NCBI GenBank assembly: GCA_021399445.1
Contig: JAJTUQ010000005.1
Span: 868,001-932,000, forward strand
DNA length: 64,000 nt
Source of the DNA: Xylogone sp. PMI_703
Lineage: Eukaryota > Ascomycota > Leotiomycetes
Direction of reading: 5' to 3'
Both the position numbers and the translations under genes were made by a program. Below, piece by piece: positions 45,573 to 56,670 of the stretch (its first letter is position 1; every line of letters begins with the position of its first letter). The notes beneath the pieces are model-generated. The model searched no databases and was not told the DNA's origin. It worked only from the letters and a program-made list of their open reading frames with translations.

Positions 45573-48500
45573 ATGGCTTCAGTGCGTGGAAATGCGCGCG
45601 CGCAAGTCGGTTCTGCTGGATGGATATCAGAGGAACGGTCTGCTGCATTTCAGATAGCAGATGCGGAAACAGAAGAATTTACATTCTCCGTCCGAAATGA
45701 GCTGGACTGGTTGAACGAGCATATGGCGGAGATATTCAGCGAGAATCAGATGTATGTATGGCCTCTTCTCCAAGCGAATCGAGCTAATGTTGGATATCCA
45801 GTAATGTGGCACAAATTTTCAAGACCCCCGGAAAATGGAAGGGAAAGACCCCTCGAACTATCAGAAAACACAATCCTTTAGAGGCTCGTGTGGTAGGTCA
45901 AGTTGATACAGGAAATTGATACGCCTGCTGATTTCGTATAGCCTTTATCAGATGTGTTTTCTGCAACGCCTAGGGCGCAGCCAAACCCATTCCATCTGAA
46001 TTTTGAACGGCCTGCCCCGACATTTACGGTAGCGGAAGATAAACCAGTGGAAGTAGAGGAGAAGCCAACCATAGCCCCATCTCCGGTGAAAAAAGCGGTA
46101 CAGCCTAGCCGTGTTATTAGTGTGGTGGATTCGGGATACCATGGCAGCCAAATGGATGACGCAACTCAATTGATCGAGCCAAGTGAACACGGATCAGATA
46201 CTCAACTTGATGACACTATAGAAATAACCGAACAAAACCTACCAGATGCACCTACAGGTCGATATTCAGAAGAGCGACGAACGACGGAAGGTTCGTTTCA
46301 ATCTGCCAAGGAAGAGCAGACGCGGACTGTGGCAGTAGAGTCAGTGGTGGAGATCCAAAGCTCGGAGCAGGTTGTTCAACCTCAAACACTTACAGCATCG
46401 ACTATCGAATTGTCAGATGATGGTATTGAAAAGCAGAAGGAAGATTTACTGCCCGCACCAGTTTCCAACGAATCCCCAGCAAAATCAGAACAGAATGAAC
46501 CAGACCATGATGGAGATCTCGATGAAGAGCAGGTTGACGATATACACTCACCATCAGATGGTTCAAGCCCTGTCAGGCCTATTGTACGCAAGAGCAGCTT
46601 GAATTTTGCTTCTTTACCCGCACGTGAGCCTCTTACAACGAAGAAGAGTATTGGAAATCGAACATCAAGAACTAGCCACCTGGATCAGACAAGAACCAGC
46701 TATTATCCACGACATACTGGCGGCAAAAGTCTTGGAAACGTGAAGGGTGACGCATTGGAGAATGACCGTGATGAGATGGATATTGACAAAGAAGATAATT
46801 CGCATAACCCACGGAAAGAAGCAGATTCTATTGTGACCCAGTTACATAACAAAACCTCCACGCAACGTCTACAAGATCAAATCAGTATGCTTGGTCAATC
46901 GCAAGCTCCTACTCGACCGGCGCCCAAAAATATTGCTGCACCGGGGGCTGTGCCTTCCTTTTCTAGCCAGCCAAATAATGTCTTGCACGCATGGGACGCA
47001 CGGCCAGCAGTATCCCCTCAACGCAATGAGAGAGGTCCAACTCCGCTTGCACCTGGTGCTTTCCCAGATGATGAAGATAGTTGGATTGGGCCGTCAACAG
47101 CGGTACCCGTTGAAAGAACACTCTTTAGCCCTCGCCCACCTTTAACGAAGAGTCAAACAACGAATACTGTGGGGAAGAGTAGCATTGAAGCTCTTTCAAA
47201 GCGCGTTGAGGATACTAAATCTCGGTCCCCCTTCCGTGACGCAATGCACTCTGATCGGATTCCTAACACGCTAGGTCATGCTAAGTCCGCATCGACTTCC
47301 GTACTTGGGTCTCCTGGAAGAGTAGATGACCCATCTATTTTAGGTCATAAGAAGGCCGTCTCTGTTTCTAATTCTGAGCCCTCAAACGTTACAGAGAGTT
47401 CGATCTCCACAACTCCTCCTAGGTCACCACTCCGAAGCTATAAAGGAAGCCCCCTCAAGGCAGCAAAGGACAAGTTTTCTTCTATCTTAAAAACATCAAG
47501 GGGTTTATTTGCTAGTAGCGCGGCTATAAGTGCAGATGCAAAGAGTGCTGCTCTTTCCCCACCATCTGCATTACCCAGTGGAGACTCCGAGCCCTCCCTC
47601 GATGAAGTTATCCGGGCTGAAACCAAGGTGTCTAGTGAATCTCTTTATCCTAATCTTGACTCTCAGCTGAAAGCTCAGCATCAACAAGATGCTAGCGGCC
47701 CAGAAAAGGCAAGTGTACGCAGAACACGTGCTTCTTTGGATAGAGAGGAGCGCCGAAAAGAAGAAGAGGCAAGAGAAGCACAAAGAGTGGCAGACCAGCT
47801 AGAAAAGGCTCGCCAAAAAGTAAAAGAAGAAGCTCGAGTATATCATCTTGAGCAGGAACGTGTGGCCGCCCAGCAGAAGCAAATACAAGAACGTAAAGAA
47901 CAGGAAAGACTATCAAAAGAAAGCAAGCCAGAGATACCGCGAGCAACTCGTAGTAGCCCCCGCAGGAATAAAGCTCAGTTAGAGGAAGAGGGTATAGTCG
48001 TGGCTGCTCCTAGCTCTCAAGAGCAATCCAGTAAAGATGTGGAAATGACTGATTCATCGTCAATGCCTCCTCCAGCTGTTCCACGCCCAAAGTCAGCATC
48101 ACAGTCAACTAGACCGGGGGTAAAACGACCTCTACGGCCAGCAAAAGAACAAATATCCAAGACGAAGCCTCCAACTGTCATTAAGGTAGATACCGGTTCT
48201 CAACGAGGCCATCAGTATCACCCGTCTACCACTACACTTGCAGCGTCTTTGCAAGAGACTCTCTCGACCCCTGCCTCCGGACCACAGACACAGAGCTCTT
48301 TTAAAGGAAAGGCAAGCACCAGCTCTCTCCAGAGCAAGGCATCAGCCAGTAGCTTTAAATCATCCGCTGCTAAAGCGTTGGAGGCCGCAGCAAGGAAAAA
48401 GGAACAGGTCTGTACCTTTAGCTTTTACCCCGTATTACGCCACTAACATTTCCAATAGGACGAGTTGGCAGCACAGCGCAAGCGTGAGGCAAAACAGGAG

Positions 48501-49703
48501 ATGGAACGACAACGTGCTGCATTGAAAGAGGAAGAGCGACGCCAGCAGGAACAGCAGCGTCGTCGAGAAGTTGAACGCCAGCAGGGAGGTAATTTAACTG
48601 GAAGCGTAAAAGTAAAGGAAACGAATGCTGCCCGCCAAGCAATGGAGAAGAGAAGACTTGACTTGGAGAAGGCAAAACAGACGCCTGCTCCTCCTCCAGC
48701 AGTACGACATCAACTGGGTGGCGAATCTTCTCAAAAGGCACCAGCTGTAACTCCTGGCATGCATCGATCTCAAGATGAATTGGGAAGGCCTGTCAATGGG
48801 GGTCTCCACAACACGACGAAAGCTCCTCCTAAGCGACCTTTGCAGCATGATTTGACGGACGAACATGCTTCTCGGCCCCAAATCCAACGTTCCGGCCCAT
48901 CATATCAGTATAATGAACCTCATACTAAGCGCCGAAGGACCAACGAAGGTGAAGATGACGACGAGGAAATATCCAACTCCCAACCCAAAATGCTGGCGCC
49001 GCCTATCCGACAATCTGGTGTCCGTCCTAAGGTATATTGCTCTATTATGGATGTCATTGTACATGCTAATGATTTACAGGATGCACCAACCAAGTCTCTC
49101 TTCCCCACAGGCTATGTCAGCGCTCCTCAAACTAACTTACAGAGATCTACCTTAATAGCTCAGCACAACCTGAACCAGTCCAAACCGGCTCACCCAATGG
49201 ACATGGCCCAGGTATCGAAAGCGCCTATACAGTTTGCATCAGGCTCGAGCCAGGCAGTTGGTCAATCCCATAAGACTCCTGCCCGTCCGGTCGGGATGCC
49301 TAATGGAGGGAAGTCTACGGCAAAGTCCGCTAAGTCGTCGCCACATTATCCAAATGGGGATAATATCGATTTGCCAGAGATTTGTACGGATTCTGAAGAC
49401 GAGGACTCGGATGCTGGAAATGACTTCGTGGCTCTTTCGTGGACCAATTCTCCGGATCTTCGAAAGCAGCTGGTCAAGCAGGAGAGCATTGACCCGGCGG
49501 ATGTATTTGGACGTCCGGGTCCATTGAATATGGAAGAGGTGTTTAGCAAGAGCAAAGACAGGTGGCACAAGTTTAGGGCCAGGACGTCCAGTGCCAACTG
49601 GAGTGGACAAGATCGATTGACGGAGGATGAAGTGAAGAAAGACCTGGAGGCTCGGGACCGATTAAGAAGACAGGGCGGGTGGACATATGATACGATGATT
49701 TGA
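45573..49703 (+). CDS. SLI15: INCENP/Sli15 inner centromere protein
   Basis: Five exons: 45573-45751, 45802-45892, 45942-48407, 48459-49031 and 49080-49703. The product is 1310 aa. The N-terminal helix ELDWLNEHMAEIFSENQI and the following KTPGKWKGKTPRTIRKHNPL form the part expected to bind the survivin/borealin-type subunits. The middle is long and disordered with many SP/TP sites. Two highly charged single-helix stretches follow (about 47740-47920 and 48470-48590). The C-terminus is the IN-box: IDLPEICTDSEDEDSD, DLRKQLVKQESIDPADVFG, then KFRARTSSANW, which carries the TSS motif phosphorylated by Aurora kinase. It acts as scaffold of the chromosomal passenger complex. Intron 4 is 48 nt with no stop in frame, so retention would add 16 residues. 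Confidence 0.92.
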
Positions 49704-50783
49704 GCAGTTTGATTTTCTTTTGGGCAAGCATTTAGCATTTATTCTTTAGTAGTTATACCGGGAGCATAAATTGGCGCACATGGTGGGACGGATAACGGGT
49801 GTTAAAACGACACGGATTGATATCTCGGTCAGGGCCGCTGGACTGCGGGTATTCTTAGGCTGTCCGAGAAGGGTAGACGGCTTATCTGTTGCTACAGTAA
49901 TATAAATAATGGATATGATTCCAGTGCTTAGTATAAGAATAGATGCAGTGACGATGACCAGTCAGTTGATATGGAATACAGGATGCAGTTGAACAAGGCA
50001 CAGAGCGAGAGCCTCGGCGCCTGGACGCTGTGGCGAGCCCTGCGCCAATCTTACCAATGACTTGCAGCGCCCCTCTGCAGCCTTGAGCCACGCGAGGCGA
50101 GCCGTTTGCTCACAGCTGATCCGTCGCGGCTGGCACCGCTCTCCTATGACAACACACAGCTTTATCATGAGCAGAGTCCCATGTAAGACAGAGACCAGCT
50201 GCTGCCCCGTCTGCTTCCTTCCGCATCACCAAGTTGTATGACCGCCGTACAAGTACTTGTACCATCCTCCTTCTACACAGTACCTTCTCCTGCCTGAATC
50301 TGGAATACAAATTGACGTCATTTGGGGTCCTGGACGCTTTGAGCCTGTGACCACGCTAGCTAATAGCGCTATCTCCAGCCCACGCCAGCGCAGAAACGCA
50401 GAAGCTCCAGAATTTGGGATTCGCGTAGCCTAACACGTCCCAAAAACATCCACCAAACCCTTCCACGACAACTTGCTATTCTTGTCACCACCACGACCTT
50501 CTCTCGTGGCAGTCAGGGCATATTATTGGAGAGAGTACATCTGCGATTGCTGGTTCAGTAGTTCTACGAGAAATCACCTGTTCTTACACTCGGATCAAGC
50601 CCTGCTGTACCCCGCTAAGAACGTTCGCTTTGATAATTCAGCCTCATCCACGCACACGCACACCGACCAACACTGATGCTTGCATTGCTTCTGCTCACAT
50701 TTCATGTTGCTCATGGAAGTTTATGAAAATTCAGATAACATAATATTGATGTCCAGTATTGACCAGGGCAGTCAACCTTCACA
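49704..50783. promoter_or_regulatory. INCENP 3' flank and J-protein promoter
   Basis: This 1080-nt spacer has no ORF showing domain or coding composition. The last 350 nt are C/T- and CA-rich (including CACGCACACGCACACC), in keeping with a leader. Confidence 0.45.
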
Positions 50784-53700
50784 ATGGTGAAGGCCGACAT
50801 GAATCGAGATTACTATGGTGATCTCGATTTGCCTCCAACAGCAGATATAAATGATATAAAGAAGCAGTTCAAGAAGCTAGGTGCGTCTCGCGCGATCGAC
50901 CCAAAGTAGGAGATAGCGACACATAACATTGCTAACAGGGCATCTCGCTAGCTCTTATATACCATCCAGATCGCAACCCAGGCAGAGAATCCGAGGTCAC
51001 TACTAAATTTCAAAGAATACAATCTGCACACGAAGTTTTGACCGATGCCCATGAGAAGGCTAGATACGATGCTGTTCGATCCAGATCGAAGTCGTTCGCA
51101 TCTACTGCATATACTTCGCATGCACGAGGCAATCCATATGCAAATGCTGGTTCACAATGGCCACCTCCACCGAAAGCCCCTACTGCGCGTAAACCTACCG
51201 GCCCCCCTCCTTCACATGGAGCACAGAGATACAGAAATTTTGAGACTCCGAAGTCATCGTCTTATGACCCACCACCAGAGGGTCCGGGAGCTAGGGCGCA
51301 TATGTATACTGCCTGGGAGAATATGAAGCAATCTCAGAAGCCTAGTCCCTCTCAAAGTTGGCAGAATTTTCAGAGTCAAGGTCCAACTGCAGCGCAGGCA
51401 TTCGGTACGAGAAGAGCAGAACGTGCTCGTCAGAACCAATCCAGGGACTATGCGTCTAAGTATGCGCCAGACGAAGGTAGCTATAGGAAATACTCGGTAC
51501 CGAGAGATCGAGATTCGTTTGACTATGATGGAGAGTCATCAAGTCCACGAGGAACCACACCGAGAAGGAGTCGGAGCACGGGTGTGCCGAGAAGGAATGG
51601 TTTTATGCCCAGTGATCCAGAAGGAGACGAACCACCTGCTACAAACACATCGGCATACCGTCGAACCAATCCTCCCCCAACATCGACGCCTGACGATTTC
51701 TCCAATTTGAAGAGTTCACGCTCGTCCCAGCCGATGGCCGACCCCCTAAAGCAGTTTAGAGAACAGACAGATAACCCTTGCGAGCCTCGACTTAGTACAC
51801 CATATGCGACACATGGCGGAGAGAAGACGAACCCGTTTGATTTTCCTGATCTTGGAAGGTCCAAGAGTACCCGCGAGCCACCCACTGCCTTTGCTTCTAC
51901 ACAGAAGACTTTTTCTAGTACTGATATGCCCAGAACTTCGTCCGACCCCAATCTAGGTTCCAAAAACCGCAACGGAGCTTCTCGTCCAACTGCTGCCGGA
52001 AAAGCTAGACAACAGGCACGGCCTGCAACTGATGCTGATAGCGAGGATTCTGATTATATTCCACGCGGCAAAGCTGGGCATAAGCCATCACCAGGGGAAA
52101 ACCGTGAGAAGTTTTTGTCTTCTGAAGCAAGGAAGGCAGCAGCAGCAACGGCAGGTGCAAAAGCGAACACGACTATGCCAAGCGCACCCATGGAAGGGAC
52201 AACCAGTAAGAACCCCAGAGTTATACCCATTCAAAGTCCCAATAGATAGTCCCCGATAAGAGTAATGAGCTCAGCTAAGTTATTTCATCATAGAGGCTGG
52301 CCCTACCAATACGAAAGAAGACGATGGCACTCGAATGTATGCAGAATCTCAAAATATCCCCCCAAACATATCTGATAGTCAACGCAATTTTTCCACTTCT
52401 TCCAGGGACCATATGAAAGGTCAATCTCGGAGTAGACGTCGTGCTAGTTCTCCAAATCTTCCAACAGTGTTGGAATCAGTCTCGGTGAAAGACGACTATT
52501 TCACCTCAAGGAGAAATGGGCGCAAAGAAGCTTATAATATGAGAGAACCTACAACTAAGTGGCAGAGTTCATTTCAACAAGACAATGATTCACTACCCTT
52601 CACACCTCCTAGTGGTGGTGCCGAGTATTCGCTGAATGCTTTCGAAGCTATCCAGCGTTCAATTGTTGATCATATCGTCACAAATTCAAATTCGAAGTCA
52701 GCCACTTCAAACAGAGCCCAGAAGCCTCAAAATGCGCCGCCAGCAGAAACCCCAGCAGCATTCCCATTCCAATTCCAGGGAAGTGGGATTAGGCAGGATT
52801 CTTCGAATCAAAATGAATCTTTCATGAGCACCTTGAACAAGCATATCGAAATTGAAACTTCTACTAAGAAGCAAAAAAGAGAGGAACTATCGAGTGATAG
52901 TCTTCAGAATTCTACTACTTCAAATCTACATCCTTGGCAAACTTTTGATTATTCGAATTTAAATGCTAATGTTCGTGGCCATTCTAGCTTTGAGTTTAAC
53001 GTCGATGACGACCTCTTTACAACCACGAAAGCGCAAGACAAGCCACCAGCCAGCACTGGCGCAGAGAATGTTGGTAGTACGTTCTCTCCTAAGGATTGGG
53101 ATGGGAAATTTGATGATGCAGGCTTCTTCACTCCCGAACAACGAACTGAATATGGTAAAGGCCGAGTCGGTCCAAAATCCAGAGGCCGGTCACCACCTAA
53201 GCCTCGACCGGGAGCGCCAAGGGAGGCCCCAACAGCATCCACTGAACCTGGTACTTCACAAGAGCCTATACCTCAAGATTGGGCCCAATACTTCAAACCC
53301 CAGACTTTTATCCCACCGCAGCAGACTAAACCCAGAATCCCACGTAGCGGAGTGAGAAGGCCAAGAGCTCCACGATCCACTTCAGCTGTTGTAGATGACG
53401 ATGATGATGAGGATAGCTCTGATGGACCACCTCTCTTCATGGCATCAAATATGTCTGGACGAACCACGTTCTCGGGAAATGGTGTCAAAATTGGTGCCCC
53501 AGTTGATGCCGATAGTCCAGATGCAATGGACATTGACACCCCACCAGTTGTTCCTAGTGCTCCAGATGTACCGGTGATACCAGCCATGGGGAAGACACCT
53601 TCTGACCGTCCACCATCACCAGTTGCCGTACCTCCTAATTTGCCATCTCGCGCCGAAGGATCTAAAGATAAACAATCAGCCCAGCCAACTACAAACGGCG

Positions 53701-54185
53701 AGGACATGAAGATAAACCTCGACTCGCTCAAGCAAACCGAGCCTATCAAACAACCGACTGCGAGTGGCCTTAATTCTTTTGACGATCTCATCTCATCTCT
53801 TCCTTTCGAGTCTCGTGCATCTCTCATACTCCCAACAGCTGAATCATTCATCCCAAAGGCCCCTCCCTCACCCCTTACCCTTACTCAGGCAACTTACGCA
53901 GACTACGTGGCTGAGTTTAAGTTCTATATGAATCAATGGAGCAATTTGAATACACGTTTTGTGTTGCATTTTGCCGCGAGAAAGAAGCAGACAATGCAGT
54001 TTGTGGATGACTTCGAACATGCAAGTGATGGATTGTTAAATTCATATCTAGAGGGACTACATGAAGATCAGAAGATAAGAACCACATGGAACGAAGCCAC
54101 TAAAGACTATGAGATTGCATTGAAGCATTTTCAAGGCGTACAGCTTAAAGCGAAGGGTCTTGGACTTGGTAAAACTGCAAACTGA
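50784..54185 (+). CDS. J-domain protein with long disordered region and conserved-looking C-terminal helices
   Basis: Three exons: 50784-50880, 50952-52205 and 52294-54185; introns are 71 and 88 nt. The product is 1080 aa. The J domain is residues about 7-75: RDYYGDLDLPPTADINDIKK, QFKKLALIYHPDRNPGRESE (with the HPD tripeptide), then FQRIQSAHEVLTDAHEKARYD. The first intron sits just before ALIYHPD. No Gly/Phe region, zinc finger or DnaJ C-terminal domain follows, so this is a class III (class C) J-protein that would stimulate an Hsp70. About 850 residues of Ser/Pro/Arg-rich disordered sequence follow, including an Asp run (VVDDDDDEDSSDG). The last 100 residues look folded and helical (YADYVAEFKFYMNQW; RKKQTMQFVDDF; TWNEATKDYEIALKHF). 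The donor at 52206 (A|GTAAGA) and acceptor at 52293 keep frame. The client is unknown. Confidence 0.88.
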
Positions 54186-55462
54186 GCCTTCCATCCCCGC
54201 CTTTTTCGATGTTCTTTTGCAATTACCACTTGCATCTGCGAGCTCAAGTTGGATTGGCTCCAAGTTTGATATCGCGAATATACCTTTGAGCTGGCTTTGG
54301 CTAGCTATTGTTTGATTATTTATCATACCCCATACTTTTGTTATACAGTTATTGGTTCCACCTTTGAATTACTTTTCTTTGTTTCCCCCTTCTAGTTTAT
54401 TCCTCATATAGAGGTCGTGGTGGTGGAATCCGTTTGCATTAACAACTCCTACGTTCACGGTACATACGCATCCATGGGCAGGTGATGTTATTTGGAGCTG
54501 ACAGATGAAGGCATCTGTCTTGCAGCGAGTTAATATAAACTTGGTCTTGGTATGGGGGTACATATCGATTGTTGTTATTTAACGAGGCATTTGAGCGAGC
54601 ATCCTTTTACCATCAATATAGATGGCAAGGCGAATGAATGAATACCGCTAAAATTATGATGTTTACAATCCCGATGTGAACGCTAATAGAATTTTCTACC
54701 TAGGACTAATCTATCAGGGCAGCCGTACTCTTGAGTTCCGCTCTATTCTGGCTAACTCAAACCTATTCCATCTTCTTCCTTTCCATTCATCCAAAAGAAG
54801 ATACATCTGACAGGGTAATACTAGGACCACCCAGAAGGTGGAATTCCACTGACTTTCCTACGCAGAACTACATCTAAGGCTCTCTCAGATATACTGTCAA
54901 AGCAACGGCTTCTTTGAGCCTTTCCATAATAATATTTCTGACTCAACCTAATTCCACTTCTTCTTTCTAATTCATTCAAGAGATACATTCCACACAACAC
55001 TACCAAGACAGTCTGCACTAGGGTAAAGTAAAATTTCCATTTTGATCTCTGCTGTTCCTAAACATCGAAGACATAACCTTTCTCTTGTGGATTTATATCT
55101 TGTTCTTCACACCTGAGCTTTGCATTTACTCTTCTAATAGTAAGCTTGGACTTTTCATCAAATCTGAGGCAATTATCGATATATTCGCAGATAGCCATTG
55201 CAAATTCAAAGGTGAAAAGGCTTGAGCTCAGATCATCTACCTAAATCTTGATCTGTGAACTAGTCTCTTGCTAACTTCAAGAGTATATTTTCAGGACAAC
55301 CTTAACAGCAGAGATACTCATCTGCCAAACGAACCCAACAAACCTACGAACTTTATTGGTATGTCTATACATCCATCAGTATAGAACTTGATATATGGCA
55401 CACAAGTTATGAGAATGAAAGAGATGCGCTTCTGATAATGGAAAGTAGAAATCACCTTTACC
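54186..55462. promoter_or_regulatory. J-protein 3' flank and leader of SANT-like gene
   Basis: This 1277-nt spacer has no supported ORF. Two imperfect copies of a C/T-rich segment of about 55 nt lie at 54752-54806 and 54938-54986. GTATGT at about 55360 followed by AG before the ATG suggests a possible leader intron; this is not proved. Confidence 0.4.
54752..54986 (+). repeat. Imperfect direct repeat pair in gene leader
   Basis: Copy A (54752-54806) and copy B (54938-54986) share the order CT-ACTCAA, CCTA-TTCCA, TTCTTC-TT, ATTCAT-CAA and GA-ATACAT with small indels. It was aligned by eye, so identity is only approximate. Confidence 0.4.
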
Positions 55463-55970
55463 ATGGAGGACACTGAAGCGTCTCAAGGCAAAGCCGCTGC
55501 CAAATGGACTGAAGCTGAGAAGGTATTATTCCATCTCTTACATCATTCCATTTGGTCTTAATACTGATGTTTTCTGGTAGTATGCTTTGCTTCTCCAGAT
55601 CATCAAGCAGCTCGGTGGCGAAAGGGCTTCTATTAAGTTCGCAGACATCTCCCTTCCAGGTCGCACTCCAAAGGCCTTGTCTCTCGCATGGCAGAAGATC
55701 AAGACCGAAGTTGCAGCATTGGGCGATGGCAATGGAGCACCACCAGCTGCTGTTGCTACCCCGCGCAAGAGAGCTGCCAACAAAGGCAAATTATTATTAT
55801 TATCATCATAGATGGTTCTTAGAAGGATGTAACAAGCTAATTTCCTAAAAATAGCTGACGGCGAGACGCCAAAGAAAAAGCGAGCTACTCCAAAGAAGCA
55901 GGCAAAGAAGGAAGAAGTATCGGATGATGAGACTACCAATTCTGCATCTGGCGATGATGGTATCCTCTAG
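55463..55970 (+). CDS. Small SANT/Myb-like protein with basic tail
   Basis: Three exons: 55463-55522, 55581-55785 and 55855-55970. The product is 126 aa. It starts MEDTEASQGKAAAKWTEAEK. Residues about 14-70 form a Myb/SANT-like three-helix unit: KWTEAEKYALLLQIIKQLGG, then FADISLPGRTPKALSLAWQKI, with the Trp/GRT/Trp spacing of that fold. The tail is Lys/Pro/Ala-rich (TPRKRAAN, TPKKKRATPKKQAKK) and ends acidic (VSDDETTNSASGDDGIL), so a nuclear or chromatin role is likely but not known. The second intron begins G|GCAAAT, so it would be a GC-AG intron. Without it the frame ends in KLLLLSS after a TTA/TCA microsatellite, losing the basic tail. The stop follows GDDGIL. Confidence 0.75.
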
Positions 55971-56442
55971 ATGTGGACGCTCATATTCTGTCTGTAAGTT
56001 ATGAGTTATGAGGTTCAAAGGTATATCAGCTAATCATATTTCATTCATTGTCTAGGCCCAGGCTAGCATGAAAAGTATTTCGCAACCTGGAGGGTTTCGT
56101 TGATGATTTGATGAGGAGGAATGAGAATTGGCTTTGACAGGTGGATGAGGCTTCTGCGTGGACAGGGGGGCTTTGTTGGTGATGAAATAAACGCGGTTGA
56201 CGGGGAAGCAGCGTCCCGTACTTAGTGCAATCCAAGCCTCTTTACCCCTGCAGGGTTCTTCTGCATCTGTGCAAGGCAACTTTTGAACATCTTTTTCTTT
56301 AAACCAGTCCTAGGACTCGTCTTTCGCATTTATAGAAATTGCTATATGTGCTCGAGGCCATCCTCTTCTTTGTTTCCCTTCATCCAGTCGCTCCTTCTGT
56401 CCGTTGGCCACCGGCAGTGGCGTCTTTTGTCTGCTGTACTGA
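55971..56442. promoter_or_regulatory. SANT-like gene 3' flank and NMA111 promoter
   Basis: This 472-nt spacer has no supported gene. It holds the 3' UTR of the SANT-like gene and the NMA111 upstream region, and TGA at 56440-56442 directly precedes the upstream ATG at 56443. Confidence 0.5.
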
Positions 56443-56670
56443 ATGCTTAGATCCTTCCCTTCGCACCTGAGACATAGCTCATCAACTTGTTTCTCTCGAT
56501 CTGTCTTGCCTAGTTTATCGGGACACCTGACCCCAACTCCTCGAGTACTTACGTCTACCAGCGCGATCGCGCCTTGTTTGAGAATATTTACAACAAAACT
56601 TACTGCTGCATCTGCGGCTGAGACTCGACACTTTTCTTCAGCCTCGCGCTTGAGCTTCCAGCACACAATC
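56443..56670 (+). other. In-frame upstream extension of NMA111 resembling a mitochondrial presequence
   Basis: ATG 56443 directly follows an in-frame TGA and opens 76 codons that run without stop into the usual NMA111 start at 56671. The extension is rich in Arg, Ser, Leu and Thr, has a single acidic residue, begins [14 protein letters not shown] and contains TRHFSSAS, which fits the R-3 type presequence cleavage pattern (RxF then S). No other ATG in any frame lies between the two starts. The context is weak at the first (T at -3) and good at the second (A at -3). Translation of this segment is inference. Confidence 0.45.
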
